Shown here in pieces: positions 42,524 through 51,744 of a stretch of DNA of 64,000 bases (positions within the stretch are counted from its first letter, which is position 1; the number at the start of each line of letters is the position of its first letter). The notes beneath the pieces are model-generated. The model did not search any database. It was not told the origin of the DNA and saw only the letters and a list, made by a program, of their open reading frames with translations. A program made the translations under genes and the position numbers. Origin of the DNA: Treponema sp. (lineage in GTDB: Bacteria; Spirochaetota; Spirochaetia; Treponematales; Breznakiellaceae); the NCBI GenBank assembly GCA_009782555.1, contig WRIV01000002.1:124001-188000 (forward strand). The letters are read 5' to 3'.

Positions 42524-43993
42524 ATGGTGCGCATCGGCATTGTTTTTCTGGCAGCCTTTCTCGCCCTCATGACCGGCATTGGCATTTGGGGAATGAAAAA
42601 GACAAAAAACCTGGGGGATTTTTTTCTGGGGGGCAGAACTCTGGGACCCTGGGTTTCTGCAGTTGCTTATGGAACAACCTACTTTTCCGCGGTTATCTTT
42701 ATCGGCTTTGCCGGCACCCAGGGCTGGCAATTTGGCCTGAATGCATTGTGGATCGCCCTGGGCAACGGCCTGATCGGGGCAGGTCTTGCATGGATTGTAC
42801 TGGCCCGCCGGACCCGGCGGATGACTCAAAACCTGAATACCATGACCATGCCCGAATTCCTTCAGGAACGTTACGGTGCCAAACAGCTAAAACCTCTGGC
42901 GGCGTCGGTGATCTTCTTTTTCCTCCTTCCCTACTCGGCCAGCGTATTTAAAGGCCTGGGGCATTTGTTTGAAGCGGTTTTTGGCATCCCCTACGATCTG
43001 GCCCTCCTTATTATGATTGCCTTTACCGGGGTCTACCTGATCCTGGGCGGTTATTTTGCCATCGCCATCACCGACTTTATCCAGGGAATCATTATGTTCG
43101 CCGGAGCGGGGGCCATGGTTCTGATCATCGCCGGCAAGGGGGGCGGCCTGTTTGAAATGCTTGGAAAAGCCGCAGAGGCTTATCACCTCCATATCCCGCC
43201 GGAAAGACAACCCGCCATTCTTACCATCGCAAGCCTAGTGTTTATGACCAGCTTTGGTACCTGGGGGCTGCCGCAGATGGCCCAGAAGTTTTATGCCATA
43301 AAAAACGAACAGGTGATTTCAAAGGCAGCGGTTGTTACCACGGCCTTTGCCTTGATGATAGGTTTTTCCGCCTATGCCACTGGAACATTCAGCCATGTAT
43401 TCTTTAATAACGAAACGGTTCCCCAGGCCGAAGGAAAAATTCTCTACGACCAGATCATTCCCGCCCTGCTTACTGGTCAGCTTACGGGAAATCTGCAGTT
43501 CTTCCTGGCCTTGATACTCCTCCTGGTGCTTTCCGCATCCATGTCCACTTTGTCCAGCCTGGTGCTGGTTTCTTCTTCCGCCGTGGCCATAGATCTCTAC
43601 CCCTCCAGGGTAGACACCAAAACCGGCAAGGATCGTTCCGTGGCGATGATGCGGTTTCTTTCGGCGATCTTCATTGTAATATCCTATTTTATTTCCCGGT
43701 TTCAGTTCAGCTTTATCGTATACCTGATGTCTCTTTCCTGGGGGGTTGTCTCCGGCGCCTTTGCAGCGCCCTACATACTGGGGCTTTATTCCCGCCGGGT
43801 TACCAAGGCCGGGGCGTATGCGGGGATGCTCACCGGAATAGCAGCGATGATCATCCTGTTCTTCTGGCTGGGAGCAAACCAATCGCCCCTGGCAGCATCC
43901 ATTTCGATACTTCTCCCCTTTATCGTGGTGAGTATCGTTTCCGCCCTTACTGCACCGCCTGACAAGGCACTGGTGGACAAAGCCTTTGAATAA
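42524..43993 (+). CDS. Sodium:solute symporter (SSS family)
   Basis: A 489-residue membrane protein with about 13 hydrophobic helices and the SSS hallmarks FFLGGRTLGPWVSA near the N-terminus (GGR) and SASMSTLSSLVLVSSS near 340, the sodium-site region. It imports a solute with Na+. The stop overlaps the iorA TTG start by 8 nt, so the substrate may be an aromatic or keto acid used by IorAB, or an amino acid feeding it. That link is inference from context; SSS substrates cannot be read from sequence. Confidence 0.9.
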   Translation: MVRIGIVFLAAFLALMTGIGIWGMKKTKNLGDFFLGGRTLGPWVSAVAYGTTYFSAVIFIGFAGTQGWQFGLNALWIALGNGLIGAGLAWIVLARRTRRMTQNLNTMTMPEFLQERYGAKQLKPLAASVIFFFLLPYSASVFKGLGHLFEAVFGIPYDLALLIMIAFTGVYLILGGYFAIAITDFIQGIIMFAGAGAMVLIIAGKGGGLFEMLGKAAEAYHLHIPPERQPAILTIASLVFMTSFGTWGLPQMAQKFYAIKNEQVISKAAVVTTAFALMIGFSAYATGTFSHVFFNNETVPQAEGKILYDQIIPALLTGQLTGNLQFFLALILLLVLSASMSTLSSLVLVSSSAVAIDLYPSRVDTKTGKDRSVAMMRFLSAIFIVISYFISRFQFSFIVYLMSLSWGVVSGAFAAPYILGLYSRRVTKAGAYAGMLTGIAAMIILFFWLGANQSPLAASISILLPFIVVSIVSALTAPPDKALVDKAFE

Positions 43994-45659
43994 CCTGACT
44001 CTGCTGGGAGACGAAGCGGTAGCGCTGGGGGCCATTCATGCAGGTCTCAGCGCAGCCTACGGATACCCCGGTACTCCCTCCACAGAAATAATGGAATTCA
44101 TCCAGGATTGGAAAGAAAGATCATTTATCGCAAAATGGTGCGCCAACGAAAAGACCGCTCTGGAAGCGGCTCTGGGAACTTCCTTTGCGGGCAAGCGCTC
44201 CATAGTAACTATGAAGCATGTGGGTCTTAACGTTGCATCGGATCCTTTTATGAACAGCGCTCTTCTGGAAATCAATGGGGGACTGGTTATCGCCGTCGCC
44301 GATGATCCGGGGATGCACAGTTCCCAGGGAGAACAGGATTCCCGGTTTTACGCTTTCTTTGCCCTGATCCCCTGTCTGGAACCCCGCAGCCAGCAGGAAG
44401 CTTACGATATGTGCAGGGAAGCCTTTGATCTTTCGGAACGCTTCCATGTACCGGTGGTGATCCGCCTGGCAACCCGGCTTTCCCATGCCCGTTCCGTGGT
44501 CTGCCCAGCCCCCGGCAAATTTCAAAATTCATGTTCTAAGGCAAAGGACAAAACCCAGTGGATGCTTCTGCCTGCCCATGCCCGGCGGAACTATGCGGCT
44601 CTTATTGTCAAGCAGGAGGAAATCCGCCGCTGGTCCGCCGCCCATCCGGTGAACAAACTGGAACTGGAGGACCGGGCCTTTGCGGTGATCACCTCCGGCC
44701 TGGGGGGAAACTATTACGAAGAAAACCTGACGGACCTGGCGGCGGTCCGGAACAGGATGCCATCCCGGCTCCACATCGGGGTATATCCCCTGCCGGAAGA
44801 ATCCATCCGAAAGTTGTGCGAAAAGGCAAAGGAAATCCTGGTAATCGAAGAAGGCCAGCCCCTGATCGAAGAACGCCTAAGGGGAATCCTATCCCAATCT
44901 ATAAATATCCGGGGGCGGCTTGGAGAAAATAAAGACTCCGAACCAAAGATCCCCCGGACCGGAGAACTGGATCCGGACAATGTCCGGGCGGCCCTGGGAC
45001 TTCCGCCCCGGACTTCGGTGCTGGAGATTCTTCCCGCGGGAGATCCCGCCGCCGTTTTTGCCGAAGGAAAAATTGGCCGCCCTCCCCAGTTATGCCAGGG
45101 CTGTCCCCACGCAGACAGTTATGAAACCCTGAACCGGGTTGTAAAAGCCCTGGACGATTCAGAAGGCCATCCCAAGGTATGCGTTAATTCGGATATCGGC
45201 TGCTATTCCCTGGGGGCAGCCCCGCCCTATTCAGCTATTGAATCCATTGTCTGCATGGGGGCCAGTGTGAGCATGGCCCGGGGGGCCGCCGATGCAGGAA
45301 TCCCTTATGCTTTTGCGGTTATCGGAGATTCTACCTTTATTCATTCGGGGATCACTGCCTTAATTGATGCGGCAGAAGCAAATACCCCCATGACGCTAAT
45401 CATCCTGGACAATTCCACCGTCGCCATGACAGGCTGCCAAATGACAGCCTTTCCTTCGGCCAAGCTCAAAAACCTGATCCTAGGTACGGGACTTGATCCG
45501 GCCCATTATCTGGAACTGGAAGCAAAAAAACAACTTATCGAAGAAAATGCCGCAAAGTTGCAGCAGGAAGCGGAATACCGGGGCCTTTCGGTGGCTGTTT
45601 TTAAACGGGAATGCCTGGAAGCAGCCAGGAAACGCCTTAAATCGGAGAAAACACAGTGA
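43986..45659 (+). CDS. iorA: Indolepyruvate oxidoreductase alpha subunit, no ferredoxin domain
   Basis: TPP-dependent 2-oxoacid oxidoreductase subunit (IorA group), which converts aryl-pyruvates and CoA to aryl-acetyl-CoA with reduction of ferredoxin. N-terminal pyrimidine-binding domain (YGYPGTPSTEIMEFI near 20-35), C-terminal TPP domain with CQGCPHAD and GDSTFIHSG...DNSTVAMTG. At 557 residues it stops in AARKRLKSEK, lacking the C-terminal 2[4Fe-4S] ferredoxin domain that IorA usually carries; iorB starts at once, so nothing was missed. Electrons must leave by another route or the domain lies elsewhere. TTG start overlapping the transporter gene. Confidence 0.9.
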   Translation: MNNLTLLGDEAVALGAIHAGLSAAYGYPGTPSTEIMEFIQDWKERSFIAKWCANEKTALEAALGTSFAGKRSIVTMKHVGLNVASDPFMNSALLEINGGLVIAVADDPGMHSSQGEQDSRFYAFFALIPCLEPRSQQEAYDMCREAFDLSERFHVPVVIRLATRLSHARSVVCPAPGKFQNSCSKAKDKTQWMLLPAHARRNYAALIVKQEEIRRWSAAHPVNKLELEDRAFAVITSGLGGNYYEENLTDLAAVRNRMPSRLHIGVYPLPEESIRKLCEKAKEILVIEEGQPLIEERLRGILSQSINIRGRLGENKDSEPKIPRTGELDPDNVRAALGLPPRTSVLEILPAGDPAAVFAEGKIGRPPQLCQGCPHADSYETLNRVVKALDDSEGHPKVCVNSDIGCYSLGAAPPYSAIESIVCMGASVSMARGAADAGIPYAFAVIGDSTFIHSGITALIDAAEANTPMTLIILDNSTVAMTGCQMTAFPSAKLKNLILGTGLDPAHYLELEAKKQLIEENAAKLQQEAEYRGLSVAVFKRECLEAARKRLKSEKTQ

Positions 45660-46228
45660 AATGCGACTGCATCCTGGCGGGCGTAGGCGGCCAGGGAGTG
45701 CTGTCCATCTCCGCCATTATTGCCCAATCGGCAGGCAAGGCGGGGTTTTCAGTACGGCAAAGCGAGGTCCACGGCATGGCCCAGCGGGGAGGCGCCGTAC
45801 TGGCCCACCTGCGGCTGGCAGAAACGGAAATAGCGGGAGATCTGGTTCCCCGGGGCGGAGCGGATCTTATTATTGCCACCGAACCCCTGGAAAGCCTCCG
45901 TTATCTTTCATGGCTTTCGCCAAAAGGAATGTTGGTTAGTTCGGCGGAAAATTTTATCAATATTCCCAACTATCCCGAAACGACGGAAATAGAAAAGGCT
46001 GTTAAAAGCCTTCCAAAGTCCATATTGATTAACGCGACGGAACTGGCAAAAGAAGCGGGTCACCCCCGGGCGGTTAACATGGTAATGGTGGGTGCCGCCA
46101 GTTTATTCCTTCCCATTCCGGAAGAAACCCTGGAAGAAACCATAACAGAAATATTTGCCGCCAATGATCCAAAACTGGCGGAAACAAATATAAGGGCCTT
46201 AAAACTGGGACGTCTGCAAAATACTTGA
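45656..46228 (+). CDS. iorB: Indolepyruvate oxidoreductase beta subunit
   Basis: IorB, the gamma-type (POR_N-like) subunit paired with IorA: GVGGQGVLSISAII at 9-22, VRQSEVHGMAQRGGAVLAH at 33-51, the family signature. GTG start at 45656 overlaps the iorA TGA (GTGA). 190 residues, usual length. With IorA it forms the aryl-pyruvate oxidoreductase of amino-acid fermentation. Confidence 0.95.
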   Translation: MKCDCILAGVGGQGVLSISAIIAQSAGKAGFSVRQSEVHGMAQRGGAVLAHLRLAETEIAGDLVPRGGADLIIATEPLESLRYLSWLSPKGMLVSSAENFINIPNYPETTEIEKAVKSLPKSILINATELAKEAGHPRAVNMVMVGAASLFLPIPEETLEETITEIFAANDPKLAETNIRALKLGRLQNT

Positions 46229-46260
46229 CATGACCCAGAGGGATATTTATACTGCAATTT

Positions 46261-46677
46261 GTGGAAAAAACCGCTCTCATCATAACTGACGACTCAGAAA
46301 GCACCAGGAAAACTGCAGAATCCATCGCCTCATTATTGACAACATGGAAAGTTGTTTCTATTACCGCCGGTGATTTTGACGGAACACAGCTGCTTCCAGC
46401 GGATATATATTTTTTTGGGGCAGAAAAGTCTAACCCCCCTTCATTTTCCTATTTGCACAAAATGCTCCAGCACATTAACCTCGCCGGACGGCTCTGCGGC
46501 ATTTTTTCCGCCTCACAAGAAGCCGCCGGTTATCTGCGCAACATGGTCCGCGATTCGGAACTGGCTCTGCATCCCGATCCTTTCCTTGGAGAGGGAGATA
46601 TAAAAACATGGACCGAAAAAATTGTTAAACTCTATACAGTCGATGTAATAGGCAGTTCTGATGGCCTTCAATCTTGA
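46261..46677 (+). CDS. Flavodoxin-like small protein
   Basis: A 138-residue cytosolic protein starting at GTG 46261, reading ALIITDDSESTRKTAESIASLL at the N-terminus, DIYFFGAEKS and LCGIFSAS further on: a Rossmann-like alternating pattern like flavodoxin. The usual phosphate-binding TGxT loop is not there, so FMN binding is uncertain. It overlaps the apt start by 17 nt and lies 32 nt after iorB, so it belongs to this operon and may act as an electron carrier or a non-binding relative. Function not assigned. Confidence 0.65.
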   Translation: MEKTALIITDDSESTRKTAESIASLLTTWKVVSITAGDFDGTQLLPADIYFFGAEKSNPPSFSYLHKMLQHINLAGRLCGIFSASQEAAGYLRNMVRDSELALHPDPFLGEGDIKTWTEKIVKLYTVDVIGSSDGLQS

Positions 46678-47188
46678 TGATTATATTCGAAAAATTCCTG
46701 ATTTCCCCAAAAAGGGAATTTTGTTTTATGACATCACCAGTATTTTAACCGTTCCGGAAGCCTTTAGTTACTGCATAGAAGCCATGGTAGATCTGTACGC
46801 CGGCAGGCAAATTGACGCCGTAGCAGCCATCGAAGCCCGGGGCTTTCTCTTTGCCGCCCCCTTTGCGGTCCGCATGGGGATACCCCTTCTTTTAATACGG
46901 AAAAAAGGCAAACTCCCCGGCGTCACCCTGTCCAAAAAATACGATTTGGAATACGCCCAGGCGGTAATTGAAATACAAAGGGCTGACGTACCAGCGGGAA
47001 AACAAATCCTGCTTCTAGATGATCTTATTGCCACCGGGGGCACCCTTAACGCATCCCGGGAGCTTATCAAGGCAGGAGGAGCGGAGGTAACGGAAGTTTT
47101 CGGCGTGGTGGGTCTCCCCTTCCTTGATTACGAAAAAATCCTGGCCCCTACTCCTGTCACTACCTTGATTCAATACCACGGCGAATAG
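46661..47188 (+). CDS. apt: Adenine phosphoribosyltransferase
   Basis: Purine salvage enzyme making AMP from adenine and PRPP. The 175-residue sequence has IPDFPKKGILFYDIT, AIEARGFLF, and the PRPP loop LLLDDLIATGGT at about 117-128, with two Asp residues. Length is normal. ATG 46661 lies within the end of the preceding gene (17-nt overlap). tRNA-Glu with its own promoter follows. Confidence 0.97.
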   Translation: MAFNLDDYIRKIPDFPKKGILFYDITSILTVPEAFSYCIEAMVDLYAGRQIDAVAAIEARGFLFAAPFAVRMGIPLLLIRKKGKLPGVTLSKKYDLEYAQAVIEIQRADVPAGKQILLLDDLIATGGTLNASRELIKAGGAEVTEVFGVVGLPFLDYEKILAPTPVTTLIQYHGE

Positions 47189-47213
47189 GAAAAAATCCGG
47201 CTAAAGCGCAACC

Positions 47214-47242
47214 TTGACTCAAAAACCAGCCTTTAGTATAGT
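47214..47242 (+). promoter_or_regulatory. tRNA-Glu promoter
   Basis: -35 TTGACT (47214-47219), 17 bp, -10 TATAGT (47237-47242), 12 nt before the tRNA. Confidence 0.75.
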
Positions 47243-47254
47243 GATCACAACCTC

Positions 47255-47326
47255 GGCCCCTTCGTCTATCGGTTAGGACATGAGATTCTCAATCTTAAAA
47301 GAGGAGTTCGATTCTCCTAGGGGCTA
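47255..47326 (+). tRNA. tRNA-Glu (anticodon CTC)
   Basis: Cloverleaf by eye: acceptor GGCCCCT (47255-47261) with AGGGGCT (47319-47325; first pair G-U), anticodon stem TGAGA/TCTTA with loop TTCTCAA giving CTC, T-arm AGGAG-TTCGATT-CTCCT. Discriminator A at 47326; CCA is not encoded. Confidence 0.93.
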
Positions 47327-47392
47327 AAACTTTCTGTAACAGTAAGGAGAGGATCGAATTCCCAAAAATCATGCGGGCTGTCGTCAATGCGT

Positions 47393-48109
47393 TCAATTCG
47401 ATAAAATAAGGTTTGGGTCCTCTTCCCGCAGCGACCAGATCCGTCCGTTTTTTATATAAACTCCGGCCCTTCTGCCTGTGCCAATATAGTAATTTACAAA
47501 TGAAATTTCAAAACCCTGGCTGGAAAAAAGATTCCGGTTTTCTCCAACCGTAATAGAAACAAGGGGATTTCCCGCAAAAGCATCTTTGCCGATGTTTGTA
47601 ATTCTGCCCGGAATCGTAATAGAAGAAAGTTTGTTGTTGATAAAAGCCCGGGGACCAATGGAAGAAAGTTTTTCGGAAAGGACAAGGGATGTCAGATGGT
47701 TTCCCGCAAAGGCTTCATAGCCAATAGAAGCACAGCCGGGAATATTCGCCGATTGCAGGAAATTTTCCGCAAAGGCCATGGGTTCAATGGTAACCACCGT
47801 TTCGGGAATGGTCACAGCGAAAAGGTCCTTCCGAAGAAAGGCTTTGTTGCCGATGATGGTTACCGGAAGTCCTCCGATAGTTTCGGGGATCACCACGGTC
47901 CTATCCGTTCCTTTGTAACCGGTAATGGTAATGCCCCCGAAACGGTTTTGCAGCAAATCAAAATCACCGGCGGTTTCCGTTTCTACCGGGAGCTCAATTT
48001 CCGCCGGTTCTGCAGCGGATGGGTCCGCCGGCGAAGGAATGGAAGATCGCTGGGCAAAAAGGATCGTCCCAAAGAAAAACAAAACCGGAAACAACCACCG
48101 TTTTTTCAT
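47393..48109 (-). CDS. Exported BspA-type LRR protein
   Basis: A 238-residue protein with a signal peptide (MKKRWLFPVLFFFGTILFAQ) and an acidic Pro-rich linker, then LRR_5 repeats from about 75: VTIIGNKAFLRKDLFAVTIPETVV, TIEPMAFAENFLQSANIPG, SIGYEAFAGNHLTSLVLSEKL, SIGPRAFINNKLSSITIPGRI, NIGKDAFAGNPLVSITVGEN. The cap reads FVNYYIGTGRRAGVY, then a Trp, like the cap of the 34350 protein. Such repeats often mediate adhesion in host-associated bacteria. ATG 48109 follows a -10 box by 6 nt without a ribosome site. Confidence 0.85.
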   Translation of the reverse strand: MKKRWLFPVLFFFGTILFAQRSSIPSPADPSAAEPAEIELPVETETAGDFDLLQNRFGGITITGYKGTDRTVVIPETIGGLPVTIIGNKAFLRKDLFAVTIPETVVTIEPMAFAENFLQSANIPGCASIGYEAFAGNHLTSLVLSEKLSSIGPRAFINNKLSSITIPGRITNIGKDAFAGNPLVSITVGENRNLFSSQGFEISFVNYYIGTGRRAGVYIKNGRIWSLREEDPNLILSN

Positions 48110-48115
48110 AACGCC

Positions 48116-48144
48116 ATAATAGGATCAACCCCGCAGTTTTACAA
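48116..48144 (-). promoter_or_regulatory. Promoter of the 48109 LRR gene, leaderless type
   Basis: Minus strand: -35 TTGTAA (48144-48139), 17 bp spacer, -10 TATTAT (48121-48116), 6 nt to ATG 48109. The -35 overlaps the stop of the upstream protease gene. Confidence 0.6.
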
Positions 48145-50010
48145 GGTATCCGGTGAATCAAGAAGAGCGGGAAGCCTCATGGAGGTTTCAATATAACCCC
48201 TGCTTCGCTTTTTGACTGAAATATCCATCAGAGCCAGACCCATATCCCTTTCAACATAAAACCCCTTGATAGAAACCGGATCCTGTTCGGAAAGTCCCGC
48301 TTCATCGGCGATAGATCCCCTGATAATTTTTCTGATAAGAAACGATGAAGAAATGCCCCTTCCCGTTCCGGGGCTTAGAATCATTCCAAAAAGGGGGGCG
48401 GCCATTCTTTCCTTGCTGTCCTTGTCCGCCGCATCCGCCAGGGGCAGTTCAGGCCGGGAGGCGGTGATGATTATCCGCTTAAATGTATCCTTTGTTTCAG
48501 GATCGGAAAGCTCCAAAACTACCAGTTCTCCGGGCTTATTAGAAAAAAACCGGTCTTGCAGTGCCGGTATCAAAGAACCTTGGGCAGCGTTGATCTTTTC
48601 TCCGTTAATTTTCTCGATCACCAATCCTTCCTTGAACTGCTGTTCCCAGGAGGGGGTAAAGGGCGCCACATAGACAATTTCCGCCTGAGGAAAAGAAGAA
48701 CCTGTCTCGGCAATGACAAGGCCAAGCCAGGGCCGTTCAGCCCTGCCTCCATTGATCATCGCAGGCAAGGCCGCCGCCAGCCGTTCGGCGGGGACGGCAA
48801 AATTCAATCCTTGAAAACGCTCCATCCCTGCAAAGACGATCCCTACCAAGCGGCCATCCCGGTCAATAACCGGACCGCCGGAATTACCGCCGTTGACCGC
48901 CGCATCGATTTGGATTACGTCTCCCTGGGGCAGAAAACGCCGTCCCATGGCAGAAACGATCCCCTGGGTAACGGTTTTTTCCAATCCCACCGGAGAACCG
49001 ATGGCATAGATCGTATCTCCTATTTTTGGAATAACCCGATCCACCACGGGAAAAACATATTCGGGCCTATAGTCCACCCGTATTAGCGCCAGGTCCATGG
49101 CTTTGTCCCATCCTACCGCCCTGGCCCGAATTCGGGGACTGGAAGAATCTCCCATCCGAATATACATCCGGGAGTACCCTTTGTACTTAGGGTCCACTTC
49201 GCTGGCAATCACATGGTAGTTGGTAATAAGGAGTCCCGAAGAATCCACAAAAAAGGCAGACCCCAAAACCCGGTCGGGATAAGCCCGGCCTCCTTCGGTA
49301 CGGATACCCCGGTCCACCAAAACAGTGGCCACTCCCTTAACCATATCGCTGACCGTATCCTTACCTTCGGCATATTCCCGAAGCTCCCTGGGGATGGTAA
49401 GGGAAGTACGTTCCGTCCTTCTGGCCTCGTCGGCAGCGGCAAGAAAAAGCGCCGCTGTCCGCCGCTGTCCCAACTCAACCGCCCGCTCCAGAAAAGGCAG
49501 GAGGTCCGAAATGGAAAGCCGTTCCAGTCCATGGGAACGGATCGCAGAAAGAAAGGCCTTTAGGTTGTTTCCTTCTTCCAGGGCCGCCTTTGCTTCGGCC
49601 AGGATTATCCCCGGCTCCATGCCGGTATCATCCACCGCAATTCCCAGGGCGGCCAGGGATCGGGCCATGGATGCCGCATCTTCCCAGCGTTTTTCGTTAA
49701 AGGCTAAAACCTGGGCCGCCTTAAGATTTTCTGCCGCCAGGTTTTCCAGCTTGCTAAGGTACTCCGCCGTTTCGGAAGTAAAAACCCGGGAATGGCGGCT
49801 TTCTGTTCCGTAAAGAGTTCGAAATACGGTAATAAGATGAATAGCCCTGGCGGGTTCTTCGGCGGTGTATTTTTCGATATCTTCCAGCCGGTATTCTGCG
49901 GTGGATTTAACGGGATTGAGTTTTTCTTCCGCCGTTTTACAGGAAAAAAAGATCTCCGCAGCAAAAACAAAAAAAAGCAATATTTGAGGTTTTTTCCATG
50001 ATCTATTCAC
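48139..50010 (-). CDS. HtrA-like trypsin-fold lipoprotein protease
   Basis: A 623-residue lipoprotein: signal peptide ending FFSCKT (Cys24). Residues 25-220 are helical, TPR-like. The S1 protease domain spans about 225-405 with the triad His266 (TNYHVIAS), Asp306 (MDLALI) and Ser377 (GGNSGGP); PDZ-like regions follow (INGEKINAAQGSL near 475 and DEAGLSEQDPVSIKGF near 590). It should degrade or refold damaged envelope proteins in the periplasm. The adjacent minus-strand 50022 gene is 11 nt upstream, so they probably share a transcript. Confidence 0.9.
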   Translation of the reverse strand: MNRSWKKPQILLFFVFAAEIFFSCKTAEEKLNPVKSTAEYRLEDIEKYTAEEPARAIHLITVFRTLYGTESRHSRVFTSETAEYLSKLENLAAENLKAAQVLAFNEKRWEDAASMARSLAALGIAVDDTGMEPGIILAEAKAALEEGNNLKAFLSAIRSHGLERLSISDLLPFLERAVELGQRRTAALFLAAADEARRTERTSLTIPRELREYAEGKDTVSDMVKGVATVLVDRGIRTEGGRAYPDRVLGSAFFVDSSGLLITNYHVIASEVDPKYKGYSRMYIRMGDSSSPRIRARAVGWDKAMDLALIRVDYRPEYVFPVVDRVIPKIGDTIYAIGSPVGLEKTVTQGIVSAMGRRFLPQGDVIQIDAAVNGGNSGGPVIDRDGRLVGIVFAGMERFQGLNFAVPAERLAAALPAMINGGRAERPWLGLVIAETGSSFPQAEIVYVAPFTPSWEQQFKEGLVIEKINGEKINAAQGSLIPALQDRFFSNKPGELVVLELSDPETKDTFKRIIITASRPELPLADAADKDSKERMAAPLFGMILSPGTGRGISSSFLIRKIIRGSIADEAGLSEQDPVSIKGFYVERDMGLALMDISVKKRSRGYIETSMRLPALLDSPDTL

Positions 50011-50021
50011 TTATATACCCG

Positions 50022-51737
50022 TTACCTGTTTGTTTCCCGAATTCCGTCCCGGTTAAAATCCCAGGATTTTTTTATGGTTCCATCGTCCTGCAGGGTTTCG
50101 GCATATTCGTAAATTCCGTCCCCGTCCCAGTCGCTTTCCGTTGATAAAACCCGGTATGCTTCATCTGGGTCATAGCGGCGGATCGTTTCCATCCTGCCAT
50201 CCATATCAAGATCCAAATATTGAATGATGGGCCGTCCCTGGCGAAATTCCGTTTCCGATACTTTCCTGCCCTCTACATATACCACTGATTTTACCGGAAG
50301 ACTGTTGGATAACTCAATCCGCTCCAGTCCGCCGGTAAATTCTTCGCTGGACTGTTCCAAAACACTGGCAAAAGAAAGAAGGCTTCTTTCGGTCAGCACC
50401 GGCAAAAATGTTTCCCGTTCAGGATAATCGGGGCCGCCAAAAACCAGGGGGGCAAAGCGGACCGGCGTATAAAAGTAATCAAATGGCCGGGGAATGTAAC
50501 GCTTTCCTTCCAGTTCCGCATCAAGCACCGCCGGGTATTGTTCCCAGCGGATCAAAACCCGTTTCTCCCTGCTTATGCCCAGCGGTGTTTCGTCCGGAGG
50601 AGCAAGAACAACTTCTGCCCTATCTGGAAGTCCCTGGGCAAAGGTGATGATCAACTCTGCCTCGCCGCTTTGATTGGTGTCGCAGCGGTATTCAAGTATC
50701 ATGCCGTTCCGCCAGGTGATCCATGCTTCAACAATGCCGTCATAATCCTCGTCTTCTGTTATAACACCAGAAAACTGCAAAAGGTTTCGCCTGAGCAATT
50801 CCCGTTCATCTTCGCTTTGCAGGAGCCTGTGGACGGCAGTAATCAGTTTCTTGTCCAGCGTTATCGCTGAACCGGAATCCGGGCGGGCAAAAAGCTCTTC
50901 TACTGCCTCCATTCCGTTAATAAGGCCAAGTTCCAGCGCCGCCGGCAGGGAAGCGGGATTTGGGTTTCCCGCGGCGCGGTACGAAGCGATATAACGGCGG
51001 GATTCTTCCCTATCCCGGATAAAGGGAACCGCCAAATAGGCTAATTCCGGATCGGAATCCATCAAAAACGGAAGCCGGCGGAGAGCCAGATCAATGAGGG
51101 GGCGCAGGCTGTTATTCGCTTCTGTCCGGGCCGCATAATCAAAAAGGATCCGGATCGGATCAGTTTCCCGGGGAAAGCTATCCATGGTATGATTCAGAAC
51201 CTTAATCAATTCAGCTTCTTCTCCATAGAAAAAGGCAAAGCCCCGCAGGGTCAGGAGCCTCTGGTATTGGGTTTCATAGCGCTCTGGATCGCAGCGGTCC
51301 AGGACATTCAAAGATTCTTCAAAACGCCGCAGTCCGGCCAGGATTTTTGCTTCCAGAAGCCGGGCATCCTGGGAGTTGTACTGTTCCCAGCGATCTGTTT
51401 CCAGGGCCCGGCGGCAGGCTTCTAGAACGGAAAAACGGGAACGTCCTTCTGCCGAACGCAGTATGGCCAAGAGAAAAGAAATATCCGAAGAGGCGTCACC
51501 GTAATCGGCGCCCCGTTCCAGAGCGGCCAGAGCTTCGGAGGTCCTGCCGGCGGCCATTTCTTTCCCGGCCCATTCCAGATAGCGCCGGGCAATGGCGGCG
51601 TCCCCGGTATCGGAAAAAAACGGCGTCTCCGCTGGAACCAGAGGCAGAATCGAGGCTCCGGTATCCGGACCGGGAGACTGGGCTCCCAAAGAGAGTGAAA
51701 GGGATAACAGGGAAAGAATCAGCATGGAAACCCGCAT
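50022..51737 (-). CDS. Exported TPR-like protein with EF-hand-like Asp motifs
   Basis: About 571 residues. Start at ATG 51737 (MRVSMLILSLLSLSLSLG signal peptide); the open frame reaches TTG 51764 without benefit. Residues 60-330 are TPR-like (EALAALERGADYGDASSD, FSVLEACRRALETDRWEQ). The second half has repeats with Asp-rich calcium-binding-like loops: DEDYDGIVEAW, DTNQSGEAEL, DLDMDGRMETI, DWDGDGIYEY, DFNRDGIRET. Those loops resemble EF-hand or thrombospondin-3 type motifs and may bind Ca2+. No family name recognised. Upstream of the HtrA-like gene by 11 nt. Confidence 0.78.
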   Translation of the reverse strand: MRVSMLILSLLSLSLSLGAQSPGPDTGASILPLVPAETPFFSDTGDAAIARRYLEWAGKEMAAGRTSEALAALERGADYGDASSDISFLLAILRSAEGRSRFSVLEACRRALETDRWEQYNSQDARLLEAKILAGLRRFEESLNVLDRCDPERYETQYQRLLTLRGFAFFYGEEAELIKVLNHTMDSFPRETDPIRILFDYAARTEANNSLRPLIDLALRRLPFLMDSDPELAYLAVPFIRDREESRRYIASYRAAGNPNPASLPAALELGLINGMEAVEELFARPDSGSAITLDKKLITAVHRLLQSEDERELLRRNLLQFSGVITEDEDYDGIVEAWITWRNGMILEYRCDTNQSGEAELIITFAQGLPDRAEVVLAPPDETPLGISREKRVLIRWEQYPAVLDAELEGKRYIPRPFDYFYTPVRFAPLVFGGPDYPERETFLPVLTERSLLSFASVLEQSSEEFTGGLERIELSNSLPVKSVVYVEGRKVSETEFRQGRPIIQYLDLDMDGRMETIRRYDPDEAYRVLSTESDWDGDGIYEYAETLQDDGTIKKSWDFNRDGIRETNR

Positions 51738-51744
51738 TATTAAT

